In this document: positions 1-6,909 of the stretch, in pieces | Layout: each line of letters opens with the position of its first letter | Position numbering within the stretch: the stretch's first letter is position 1 | Assembly: GCA_025996755.1 (NCBI GenBank) | Contig: BNTR01000106.1 | Span: 1-9,787, forward strand | Direction of reading: 5' to 3' | DNA from: Bacteroidia bacterium | Lineage (GTDB): Bacteria > Bacteroidota > Bacteroidia > Bacteroidales > Azobacteroidaceae | Length of the DNA stretch: 9,787 bases | Translations under genes and position numbers: made by a program | The notes under the pieces: model-generated | The model's input: the letters and a program-made list of their open reading frames with translations, nothing else | Told to the model about the DNA's origin: nothing | The model's database searches: none

Positions 1-710
1 GGTTGCAAGCGGTGTATCAAGTCGTATATTTCCCCGAAATGCCAATCCACTTTGGATATTTCGTGGGTAACGGCAACGCCGGATTTTTCCGACGGCAACT
101 GGTCCCATTCGCCGTCAAACCAGATGCCCGCAATTTCGCCGTAGTTGGTGAGCAATTCCGTCAATTGCGCTTTCATAAACCGGATATAAGACATCCAGTC
201 TTCCTGCACGGTGCGACCGGTTTTTTGCCCCGTCCGTCCGGTGGTGTAACTGTAATCGTTGCGCGACCAGTCGAGCAGCGAATAGTACAGCACCAGTTTA
301 ATCCCCTCTTTGTGGCACTCGTCCGCCAACTGCCGCACCAAATCTTTGCCGTAAGGCGTATTCATAATGTTCCAATCCGATTGTTTGGTGTCCCAATTGC
401 TGAAACTGTCGTGGTGCCGCGACGTGAAGGTGATGTACTTCATTCCGGCAGATTTTGCCGCATCCACCCACTGTTTGGCATCAAAAAGGTGCGGATTGAA
501 AATGCCTTGCAGTTTATGATAATCCTGCACCGTAAACCCTTGATTGTTCATCACCCATTCGCCATTGCCTAAAACGGCATACGGACCAAAATGAACGAAC
601 ATACCAAAACGCGCTTCCTCCAACCACTTCATGGAGGGCTTTTGTGCCTGTCCAAACAGGCTGAAAGTCAGCATCATAGCCGAAAATAAACAAATAATCT
701 TTTTCATCAT
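1..710 (-). CDS. Exported alpha-L-fucosidase, GH29 family (3' end cut off by the window)
   Basis: Likely hydrolyses terminal alpha-L-fucose from glycans in the periplasm or at the cell surface. I translated the minus strand from 710; 236 codons are present before the left edge, about half of a usual GH29 protein. A signal peptide is visible (MMKKIICLFSAMMLTFSLFGQAQ). Then come family landmarks: FGMFVHFGPY (residues 35-44), SRHHDSFSNWDT (97-108), SDWNIMNTPYGKDLV (111-125) and GIWFDGEWDQ (195-204). D199 in WFDG is at the position of the GH29 retaining nucleophile; the acid/base residue would lie beyond the edge. The usual HHDGF is HHDSF here. Two ATGs stand in tandem (710 and 707) and either could start the protein. 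The gene begins 3 bases after the M16 peptidase stop codon, so the two are almost certainly cotranscribed. No Shine-Dalgarno sequence is seen. The family is secure; substrate linkage cannot be told. Confidence 0.92.
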   Translation of the reverse strand, partial: MMKKIICLFSAMMLTFSLFGQAQKPSMKWLEEARFGMFVHFGPYAVLGNGEWVMNNQGFTVQDYHKLQGIFNPHLFDAKQWVDAAKSAGMKYITFTSRHHDSFSNWDTKQSDWNIMNTPYGKDLVRQLADECHKEGIKLVLYYSLLDWSRNDYSYTTGRTGQKTGRTVQEDWMSYIRFMKAQLTELLTNYGEIAGIWFDGEWDQLPSEKSGVAVTHEISKVDWHFGEIYDLIHRLQ

Positions 711-713
711 TAT

Positions 714-3557
714 CTAATCATAATTTATTATTGGCGGAGACAAAAGTTGAAAAGGAGACATAACTACCTTAATTAAATTTTCTTGCGACAGCAACTCCTG
801 CGTGAGGTTTTTGATGTCTTCGGGCGTGAGAGCGTCCACGAGGGCGCGGTAGTTGGTGTGCGTTTCGTCGTTGTAGAGATAGGTGTTCATCAGCACATCA
901 CTCCAATAGTTGTTTGTCTTTTCATCTTCCTGAAATTTCTTGCCGAGATATTCTTTAACCTTTTGGAAATCAGAAGCTTCCGGTCCCTCTTTGGCAATCT
1001 TTTCTATTTCGCGATCCACAAGCGGCATGATGCTCAATACCACCCTTTCGGGGTCGGTGTCGAAATTGATTTGCAGCATCGTCAGCCCTTCGGGGATGCG
1101 CTGCAAAGCCACTTGCGTGCGCACGCCATACGCACCGCCGGCTTCGTCGCGCACGGCACGCTGCAACACGATGTCGAGCACCTGCTTCAAGGCATTGATC
1201 GTCAATCTGTTTTTCTGATTGGACTTCAACTTGCCGCTGTAGAGTTCAAAAACCGTCGCTTTGGGCGTTTTCATTTCCTGGACATGAAAATTTGCAAATG
1301 CGCCCTTGTTAGGCTCCGGATTCGACAATTTGTAGGTCGCTTTTTTGTTGCCGGATGGCAGGGACGCCAGATATCGTTCCACCAGCGGCTTCAACGCCTG
1401 CTCGTCGATGGTGCCGACAAAAGTGAACGTGAAGGTGCCCGGATTGGCATAAATTTGTTTGTAGAGCGCGATGGTGCGGTCGTAATTCAGCATCGTTTCC
1501 GCATCTTCATACGTCAATTGTTTGGTGCGCGGATTATCGCCATACATCGCCTTGGTGCGGTGCAAGCCCATAATGAACGATGGCTCGGTGCTCTGATTTT
1601 TCAGCATCGTCTTGTAATAATTCATCAAAGAATTGTACGCCGATTCGTCCTTGCGCGGAGCCGTGAAATACAGATAGGTCAATTGCAGGAGCGTTTCCGC
1701 GTCTTTAATCGTGGTGGAGCCGACCAGCCCCTGGGTGTAGTTGGAGATGGAAGCGTGTATGCCCACCGATTTCCCCGCCAGCACTTTTTTCAAGTCGGTG
1801 GCACTGAAAGCACCCACACCGCCAATTTCGGGCACGCCGTCTGCCATATTGGCATTGAAAATATCGGCATCCGCGATGTTAGACGTGCCGCCGAAGGCGT
1901 GTCCCGACATCACTATTTGGTCGTCTTTGTAGTCCGTTTTCTTCAAAACAACTTTCATCCCGTTGGAAAGCGTCCACACGGTGGCATCAAGTTTGGCATC
2001 GCGTGCCGTTTTCACCACTTTGCCCGCTTTCGGCAATTGGGCAACCAGCGGCTCGTTGGAAACGGTTTCTTCGTAGGCTTCCACTTTCTCGGCAACGGCA
2101 GACTGATAAACCGCCCGCAACTCGTCGGCGGTGGGATAGGTCAGCCCTTCTTTTTGCGGTCCGAGCACGGCAATCACCGCCTCGCTATTGTTTATCAGCT
2201 GTTGCGCCAGCCCGCTCAGTGCCTGCGCCGTAATCTGCGGGGCAATATTTTTCACAAAATCGTATTCAAAAGCAATGCCCGGAATGGCTTCGTCGTTGGT
2301 GAACGCGCGCACATATTCCTGCGTAAAAGAGCCGTTCAGAGCCTTGAGGCGGTTGTTGTATTGATTTTCGTAGTATTTCAGCAGATTTGCCTTGGCACGT
2401 TCCACTTCCGCGTCGGTGAAGCCGTATTGCTTGACGCGCTCATTTTCGCGCACCAGCACGGCTAATGTTTCGCTCACCCTGTTTTCCTTGCTCAACGCCA
2501 TTGCCGACCACGATTTCTTCGTTTTTGCGACATTGCCGAAATCGCCGTCAAAAGCGGTGGAGGCACTGAAAGGGGCATCCTCTTTCTGCGCTATTTCTTG
2601 AAGCCGGTCGGCAAGAATTTGCGTTGCCAGCCCTTTTACTATCTGATACGACATATCGGCAACCGTTTTTTTCAATTCCTTGGGAAATAAATCGTGCTTC
2701 AAATAGAGATTGACCTGCGTTTGCGTGGCTTCGGGGTCGAGAGCAATCGACACGATAGCCTCCTTGCTGTCGGGCACGGGGAAATAGACCCTCTCGGCGG
2801 GATTAACCGGCGCGGGAACATCTGCAAACAGCCTTTTCAGTTTCGCTTCCACTTCCTTGGCATCAATATCGCCAACCACGATAATCGCCTGCAAATCAGG
2901 ACGGTACCACTTTTTATAATAGTCTTTCAACGTTTGATAGGGGAAATTTTCCACCACGTCCATACTGCCGATGGGCATACGATTGGCATATTTACTGCCC
3001 ACAAGTATCTCTGACAGTTGTTTTTCCATTGTGCGCAGGCTCGGCGTGTTGCGCGTCCGCCATTCTTCCTTGATGACCAGGCGTTCCTCATCGATTTGCT
3101 CATTGGTGAGCGAGGCAAACCCCGACCAGTCGTGCAAAATCAGCAGACACGAGTCGATAATGCCCTCGCGCACGACCGGCACGCTCGACAGATTGTAGAC
3201 CGTTTCGTCAAACGACGTGTAGGCATTGGCATTCGCGCCAAACTTCACCCCGATGGTTTCGAGCCAGTTCAGCATCGTCTTTTTGCCCGGATAATTCTTT
3301 GTTCCGTTAAACATCATGTGCTCCAAAAAGTGCGCCAGACCCGCCTGTTCGTCCTCTTCCTGCATCGACCCCACCCGCTGAGCGATATAAAAATCCGCCC
3401 GCTGTTCGGGATACCCGTTGTGCCGGATATAATAGGTAAGACCATTGTCCAACGTCCCGTAAACCACCGCCGAATCCACCGGCAACAGGGGAGGCATCTG
3501 CGCATACCCCAACGCCGCGAGGGCAACAAAAACCAAGAGCAAAAAAGACTTTTTCAT
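714..3557 (-). CDS. Periplasmic M16-family zinc metallopeptidase (pitrilysin/insulinase type, two-domain)
   Basis: A 947-residue protein with a signal peptide (MKKSFLLLVFVALAALGYAQ), so probably periplasmic. The N-terminal M16 domain carries the inverted zinc motif HFLEH (H76, E79, H80). The third ligand is most likely E157 in DEERLVIKEEW, at the family's spacing from H80. Supporting M16 sequence includes MMFNGTKNYPG and NAYTSFDETVYN. The second, non-zinc half contains RDEAGGAYGVR (about 803-813), the usual C-terminal M16 signature. Length and two-lobe design fit the large single-chain Bacteroidota M16 peptidases, which as a family degrade peptides inside a closed chamber. The start at 3557 is chosen because it gives the signal peptide. 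The frame stays open to 4001, but that extension would run across the promoter region and dinB and has no M16 similarity. A TACCTTTG box lies 33 bases upstream. The fucosidase gene follows after 3 bases. Physiological substrate unknown. Confidence 0.95.
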   Translation of the reverse strand: MKKSFLLLVFVALAALGYAQMPPLLPVDSAVVYGTLDNGLTYYIRHNGYPEQRADFYIAQRVGSMQEEDEQAGLAHFLEHMMFNGTKNYPGKKTMLNWLETIGVKFGANANAYTSFDETVYNLSSVPVVREGIIDSCLLILHDWSGFASLTNEQIDEERLVIKEEWRTRNTPSLRTMEKQLSEILVGSKYANRMPIGSMDVVENFPYQTLKDYYKKWYRPDLQAIIVVGDIDAKEVEAKLKRLFADVPAPVNPAERVYFPVPDSKEAIVSIALDPEATQTQVNLYLKHDLFPKELKKTVADMSYQIVKGLATQILADRLQEIAQKEDAPFSASTAFDGDFGNVAKTKKSWSAMALSKENRVSETLAVLVRENERVKQYGFTDAEVERAKANLLKYYENQYNNRLKALNGSFTQEYVRAFTNDEAIPGIAFEYDFVKNIAPQITAQALSGLAQQLINNSEAVIAVLGPQKEGLTYPTADELRAVYQSAVAEKVEAYEETVSNEPLVAQLPKAGKVVKTARDAKLDATVWTLSNGMKVVLKKTDYKDDQIVMSGHAFGGTSNIADADIFNANMADGVPEIGGVGAFSATDLKKVLAGKSVGIHASISNYTQGLVGSTTIKDAETLLQLTYLYFTAPRKDESAYNSLMNYYKTMLKNQSTEPSFIMGLHRTKAMYGDNPRTKQLTYEDAETMLNYDRTIALYKQIYANPGTFTFTFVGTIDEQALKPLVERYLASLPSGNKKATYKLSNPEPNKGAFANFHVQEMKTPKATVFELYSGKLKSNQKNRLTINALKQVLDIVLQRAVRDEAGGAYGVRTQVALQRIPEGLTMLQINFDTDPERVVLSIMPLVDREIEKIAKEGPEASDFQKVKEYLGKKFQEDEKTNNYWSDVLMNTYLYNDETHTNYRALVDALTPEDIKNLTQELLSQENLIKVVMSPFQLLSPPIINYD

Positions 3558-3589
3558 CGTATATATTTTTTTATGTGAATAATTGGGTG

Positions 3590-3597
3590 CAAAGGTA
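3590..3597 (-). promoter_or_regulatory. Bacteroidota -7 promoter element for the M16-fucosidase operon
   Basis: On the minus strand this reads TACCTTTG, a perfect match to the Bacteroidota -7 consensus TAnnTTTG. It ends 32 bases before the M16 start codon at 3557, leaving an AT-rich leader of roughly 25 bases. I do not see a good TTTG at the -33 position. Confidence 0.7.
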
Positions 3598-3619
3598 TAA
3601 AAAATTTTTGAATATTTAG

Positions 3620-3627
3620 TATCTTTG
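3620..3627 (+). promoter_or_regulatory. Bacteroidota -7 promoter element for dinB
   Basis: TATCTTTG matches TAnnTTTG exactly. Only 5 bases separate it from the GTG start of dinB at 3633, so transcription would begin at or within a few bases of the start codon. No convincing -33 TTTG is present at the normal spacing. Confidence 0.7.
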
Positions 3628-3632
3628 CATCC

Positions 3633-4703
3633 GTGCGAAAAATTATTCACATCGATATGGATGCTTTCTATGCCTCTGTGGAGCAGCGCGACAACCCGGA
3701 GTTGCGCGGCAAGCCCATTGCGGTGGGCTATGGGGCGGCGCGGGGCGTGATTTGCACCGCCAGCTATGAGGCACGCCGGCTGGGTATTCGCTCTGCTATG
3801 CCTTCGCTGACGGCTTTGCACAAGTGTCCCGAGCTGATTTTCGTGCCTCCGCGCTTTGAGGCTTACCACGAAGTGTCGATGCAAATTCGGGGGATTTTTG
3901 GGGAATATACCGATTTGGTGGAGCCTTTGTCGCTGGATGAGGCGTTTTTGGACGTAACAGTCAACCACAAAAACAACCCTTCTGCCACCCTGATTGCGCA
4001 AGAGATATTACAAAAAATTTTTACACAAACCGCTCTGACGGCTTCTGCTGGCGTATCCGTCAATAAATTTTTGGCGAAAATTGCCTCCGACTGGAAGAAG
4101 CCAAACGGACTTTTCGTGATTCCGCCGCAAGAGGCTGAAAAATTTGTAGAAACCCTGCCCATCGAAAAATTCTTCGGCGTAGGGCGCGTGACCGCCCAAA
4201 AGATGCGCGAAAGTTACATCTTCACAGGGGGCGATTTGAAGCAACATTCGGAATCCACCCTCGTCAGAATGTTCGGAAAAGCCGGACACAGCCTCTATCT
4301 GAATGCCCGCGCCATCGACGAACGGAAGGTGGAACCCAACCGCATCACCAAGTCGGTAAGCTCCGAAACAACTTTTGCGCAGGACAAAAACAACCGAATT
4401 TTGCTAACCGCCGAACTCTATCCTTTAGCCAAAGAGGTGATGGAACGAATGCAAGACGAAAATTTTTACGGCAAAACCATCACCCTAAAAATCAAATACG
4501 CCGATTTCAAAACCATCACCCGAAGCAAAACACTACCACAAACCATCACCGATTTCCAAGCCCTGTGGCACCCCGCAAGGGAAATGATGAAACAGATAGA
4601 CCTCTCGGAACAGCCTGTAAGGCTGATTGGCATCGGCGTGAGCAATGCGAGTGATGACTTGCCTGCTAAAAAATATACGCAGTTGGAATTGAAGTTGTTT
4701 TAA
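3633..4703 (+). CDS. dinB: DNA polymerase IV (Y-family translesion polymerase)
   Basis: Error-prone Y-family polymerase that copies past damaged bases. The 356-residue length is normal for Pol IV. The N-terminus MRKIIHIDMDAFYASVE aligns from residue 1 with E. coli DinB, which fixes the GTG at 3633 as the start; the next ATG (3657) would remove metal-binding D8. Catalytic residues are D8 and the D102-E103 pair in SLDEAFLDV. Y13 sits at the steric-gate position (Phe in E. coli). Helix-hairpin-helix residues FFGVGRVTAQKM follow, then the little-finger region. The protein ends in QLELKLF, a textbook sliding-clamp binding peptide at the extreme C-terminus. The gene is divergent from the M16 operon and has its own -7 box, so near that its mRNA is likely leaderless. 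I see no recognisable LexA site. Confidence 0.96.
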   Translation: MRKIIHIDMDAFYASVEQRDNPELRGKPIAVGYGAARGVICTASYEARRLGIRSAMPSLTALHKCPELIFVPPRFEAYHEVSMQIRGIFGEYTDLVEPLSLDEAFLDVTVNHKNNPSATLIAQEILQKIFTQTALTASAGVSVNKFLAKIASDWKKPNGLFVIPPQEAEKFVETLPIEKFFGVGRVTAQKMRESYIFTGGDLKQHSESTLVRMFGKAGHSLYLNARAIDERKVEPNRITKSVSSETTFAQDKNNRILLTAELYPLAKEVMERMQDENFYGKTITLKIKYADFKTITRSKTLPQTITDFQALWHPAREMMKQIDLSEQPVRLIGIGVSNASDDLPAKKYTQLELKLF

Positions 4704-4726
4704 GGCAATTTTTAAATAATTATTTG

Positions 4727-4734
4727 TAACTTTG
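4727..4734 (+). promoter_or_regulatory. Bacteroidota -7 promoter element for the DUF3791-Fic pair
   Basis: TAACTTTG fits TAnnTTTG. It lies in the 51-base gap after dinB and 20 bases before the ATG at 4755, which suggests a short leader of about 15 bases. Because the box covers the possible GTG start at 4734, it argues for the ATG at 4755 as the real start of the small gene. Confidence 0.65.
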
Positions 4735-4754
4735 TGGCGTTATTTCAGAAAATA

Positions 4755-5006
4755 ATGGATAATACGGTAAAGGCATTGGATAAGGACACGAGCGATAAAG
4801 TAAGTTTTATCACTTTCATTGTGCCTGAGTTCGCCAAAGCGTACAAAATGAATATTCAAAGTGCGTACTGGTATCTGAAAAAATACGGCGGTTGGGATTT
4901 CCTAAACAAGCATTGGTGGGCGTTGCATACCGACAATTTGCCGTATGCTCTGCATAGCATTTACGAAATTTGTTATAAAATATGTACACACCGCCGTTTG
5001 AAATAA
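4755..5006 (+). CDS. Small DUF3791-like protein, overlaps fic
   Basis: An 83-residue protein without signal peptide or membrane segment. The pattern DKVSFITFIVPEFAKAY (14-30), then YLKKYGGWDFLNKHWWALHTDN (40-61) and a helix ending in IYEICYK resembles the DUF3791 family of small Bacteroidota/Firmicutes proteins, in which a start like KxSFxxF, a Y/L-rich middle and an LHT motif recur. I make this assignment from memory of the family, with moderate confidence. No biochemical function is known to me. The start is taken as ATG 4755; a GTG at 4734 is in frame but lies in the -7 box. The last seven codons (CTHRRLK) overlap the first codons of the Fic gene in another frame, which points to translational coupling. 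In this position it could be a partner or regulator of the Fic protein, but nothing in its sequence shows that. It lacks the Fic inhibitory motif. Confidence 0.7.
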   Translation: MDNTVKALDKDTSDKVSFITFIVPEFAKAYKMNIQSAYWYLKKYGGWDFLNKHWWALHTDNLPYALHSIYEICYKICTHRRLK

Positions 5007-5965
5007 GTACGAAATCTATCAATCTAATCGCCGAAATTTCTGCGCAGATTGAGCGTTATGCCATTCGTATGGAACAGGTAGACGGTTTGCGTTTACGTAA
5101 AATCAACCGCATAAAAACCATTCAAGGTTCGCTGGCAATAGAAGGCAATACGTTGACCGAAAGCCAGATTACCGATATTTTGGATGGTAAACCGGTGGTT
5201 GCACCCATTCGCGAAATCCAAGAAGTACGCAATGCCATCAGGGTTTACGACCTTTTTGAAACGTTAAATCCGTTTTCACTTACCGATTTGAAGCGGGCGC
5301 ACGGCGTAATGATGGAGGCATTGATTGACGAGGCGGGACATTTCAGGCGTGGTGGTGTGGGCGTAGTGTCGGGCAAACAGGTGATACATTTGGCTCCGCC
5401 TGCCGACAATGTTCCTTTTTTGATGCAGGATTTGTTTGAGTGGTTGCAAAATGCCGAAGACCATTTGTTGATTCGGAGTTGCGTTTTTCATTACGAATTT
5501 GAATTTATCCATCCTTTCAGTGATGGCAACGGGCGAATGGGGCGGCTTTGGCAATCGCTGATTTTAAGCCGATTACATCCTGTTTTTGCAAATTTACCTG
5601 TTGAAAATATGGTTTTTGCCAATCAACAGGGATATTATACGGCGATTAATCGCAGTACAACAGAAACCAACAGCGGAATTTTTGCGGATTTTATGTTGCA
5701 AGAAATTTTTAATACATTGAAAAGTCGTCAAGGCAAGATATTGCAGAATGATGTCGGTGTAAATGTCGGTGTAAATGTCGGTGTAAAATCAGAAATATTG
5801 AATTATCTGAAAAACGACCCAACTTTATCGGCAAAGGAATTGGCGGCATTATTGAACAAAACTCAGAGAACTGTTGAGCGCAATATCAGGGAACTGCGCG
5901 AACAAGGTATGCTAAAACGCGAGGGGTCGGACAAAACAGGAGTTTGGAAAATAAATTTTAAATAA
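4982..5965 (+). CDS. Fic-domain protein (predicted AMP/NMP transferase) with C-terminal winged helix
   Basis: Predicted cytosolic enzyme that transfers a nucleotide monophosphate, usually AMP, to a protein hydroxyl. The 327 residues hold, in order: an N-terminal helical part with S50-LAI-E54-G55, matching the inhibitory motif [S/T]xxxE[G/N] of class II Fic proteins; the Fic core with the intact active-site loop HPFSDGNGRMGR (H177-R188), H177 being the catalytic base; a linker DVGVNVGVNVGVK (257-269) encoded by three 12-base repeats; and a winged helix (about 270-327, LSAKELAALLNKTQRTVERNIRELREQG) that may bind DNA, perhaps for autoregulation. All core residues are present, so the enzyme should be active once inhibition by E54 is relieved. 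The ATG at 4982 sits 25 bases inside the end of the small upstream gene, with which it probably forms an operon. Target unknown. This domain order is common among chromosomal bacterial Fic proteins. Confidence 0.93.
   Translation: MYTPPFEISTKSINLIAEISAQIERYAIRMEQVDGLRLRKINRIKTIQGSLAIEGNTLTESQITDILDGKPVVAPIREIQEVRNAIRVYDLFETLNPFSLTDLKRAHGVMMEALIDEAGHFRRGGVGVVSGKQVIHLAPPADNVPFLMQDLFEWLQNAEDHLLIRSCVFHYEFEFIHPFSDGNGRMGRLWQSLILSRLHPVFANLPVENMVFANQQGYYTAINRSTTETNSGIFADFMLQEIFNTLKSRQGKILQNDVGVNVGVNVGVKSEILNYLKNDPTLSAKELAALLNKTQRTVERNIRELREQGMLKREGSDKTGVWKINFK
5751..5786 (+). repeat. Three perfect 12-bp tandem repeats in the Fic linker
   Basis: The unit ATGTCGGTGTAA occurs three times head to tail with no mismatch. 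In frame it encodes V-G-V-N units between the Fic domain and the winged helix. Because 12 is a multiple of three, gain or loss of a unit would only change linker length and would not break the frame. Confidence 0.95.
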
Positions 5966-6015
5966 ATTTAACTAAATCTGTGCCAAAAATATACACTAAA
6001 TATTAAATTTTTTCG

Positions 6016-6023
6016 TACCTTTG
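6016..6023 (+). promoter_or_regulatory. Bacteroidota -7 promoter element for the DUF1080-susC operon
   Basis: TACCTTTG matches TAnnTTTG in the 105-base gap after the Fic gene. The start codon at 6071 is 47 bases further on, giving an AT-rich leader of about 40 bases with no Shine-Dalgarno sequence, as is usual in this phylum. No clear -33 TTTG and no stable terminator hairpin are seen in the gap. Confidence 0.7.
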
Positions 6024-6070
6024 CAGAAATTATATAAATTGCAAAATTAATAATTAAATATATAAATATT

Positions 6071-6868
6071 ATGAAACACGTGTTGAATAGTTGTTGTTGG
6101 ATTGTTGCTTTGGCAACAGTTTCTGGTGCTGGTGCGCAGGCGCAGGACAGTAAAAAGCAGTATCCCAAGCAGATGGAGATGGAGGCGGGGATGTCGGAGT
6201 ATTGGGTGCCTCAACCGGAGGTGGTGACGATAGCCGAAGCCACGAGCGATGCCTTGCGTCCCGCGCCTTCGGATGCTACGGTGCTGTTCGACGGCAAAGA
6301 CTTGTCGAAATGGCAACGTCCTGACGGCAAGGCTGCCGCTTGGTGGGTGCACGATGGCATTGTGACCGTCGACAAATCGAAGGGGGATATTCAGACCAAA
6401 GATGAATATCGGGATTTCCAGTTGCATGTCGAGTGGTCTATTCCCAAGAATATCAGCGGCGAAGGGCAGGGTAGGGGCAATAGCGGCGTCTATCTTCACA
6501 ACCTCTACGAGGTGCAGATTTTGGACACTTATGGCAATGAAACCTACGTCAATGGTGCGGCAGGCAGCCTCTACAAGCAATCGCCGCCATTGGTGAACCC
6601 CATCCGCAAGCCCGGCGAGTGGAACGAATACGATATTCTTTTCACCGCGCCCACTTTCACGAAAGACGGGCGATACCGCACGCCGCCGATTGTGACGGTG
6701 CTTTTCAACGGCGTGCTGGTGCAAAACAGCACCATTCTGCAAGGCACGACCGAATATATCGGCTTCCCGCGGACGGTGGTCAAGGAAACGGGTCCCATCC
6801 TGCTGCAATCGCATGGCGACCCCAGCGAGCCGATTAGTTTCAGGAACATTTGGATAAGAGAACTTTAA
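6071..6868 (+). CDS. Exported DUF1080 protein (3-keto-disaccharide hydrolase family)
   Basis: A 265-residue exported protein. A signal peptide is visible (hydrophobic WIVALATVSGAGAQA, probable cleavage near residue 24-25). The rest is a single DUF1080 domain with a concanavalin-like fold: VLFDGKDLSKW (71-81), DEYRDFQLHVEWSIP (111-125), GRGNSGVYLHNLYEVQILD (134-152), GAAGSLYKQSPP (162-173), KPGEWNEYDI (180-189) and the C-terminal PILLQSHGDPSEPISFRNIW (242-261). Pfam now names the family after 3-keto-disaccharide hydrolysis; some members act on 3-keto-glucosides, but many are untested, so the exact reaction here is inferred. Candidate functional residues are E147, K169 and H248, judged only by their place in conserved blocks. 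The gene has its own promoter and lies 41 bases before a SusC-type receptor with no promoter between, suggesting a transported sugar substrate. The cysteines at 8-9 do not form a lipobox. Confidence 0.9.
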   Translation: MKHVLNSCCWIVALATVSGAGAQAQDSKKQYPKQMEMEAGMSEYWVPQPEVVTIAEATSDALRPAPSDATVLFDGKDLSKWQRPDGKAAAWWVHDGIVTVDKSKGDIQTKDEYRDFQLHVEWSIPKNISGEGQGRGNSGVYLHNLYEVQILDTYGNETYVNGAAGSLYKQSPPLVNPIRKPGEWNEYDILFTAPTFTKDGRYRTPPIVTVLFNGVLVQNSTILQGTTEYIGFPRTVVKETGPILLQSHGDPSEPISFRNIWIREL

Positions 6869-6909
6869 AATCACAAATAAAATTATTAAACTTTTAATAC
6901 TTATTTTTT

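Larger units (their letters stand above)
3573..3652. repeat. 12-bp perfect inverted repeat flanking the divergent promoters
   Basis: ATGTGAATAATT at 3573-3584 is the exact reverse complement of AATTATTCACAT at 3641-3652. One arm lies in the M16 leader and the other in codons 3-7 of dinB; both -7 boxes lie between them. It could be an operator bound by a shared regulator. The dinB arm encodes conserved Pol IV residues (KIIHI), so chance similarity is possible. Confidence 0.4.

Noticed and set aside
783..2465. 560-codon open frame on the plus strand
   Set aside because: Antisense to the M16 peptidase, whose motifs (HFLEH, second-domain signature) are unmistakable. The plus-strand translation is rich in H, R, F and Q with no recognisable domain or signal, typical of a shadow frame.
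3558..4001. 148-residue N-terminal extension of the M16 peptidase frame
   Set aside because: It would cross the divergent promoters and run antisense through dinB. The methionine at 3557 starts a standard signal peptide and lies properly behind a -7 box.
4734..4754. GTG at 4734 as start of the small DUF3791-like gene
   Set aside because: The GTG overlaps the TAACTTTG -7 box, so it would lie upstream of the transcription start. The ATG at 4755 is used.
4704..4754. Rho-independent terminator after dinB
   Set aside because: The gap has T-rich stretches but no GC-containing stem before them; the same holds for the gap after the Fic gene (5966-6015).
5751..5786. Short repeat array as a CRISPR
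   Set aside because: The units are 12 bases, directly adjacent with no spacers, and lie inside an intact coding frame.
6089..6097. LNSC near the DUF1080 N-terminus as a lipoprotein signal
   Set aside because: The cysteine comes before the hydrophobic core and Asn is not normal at that lipobox position; an ordinary signal peptide ending in AQA follows.
6047..6874. 275-codon open frame on the minus strand
   Set aside because: Antisense to the DUF1080 gene over nearly its whole length, with His/Arg-rich sequence and no domain.
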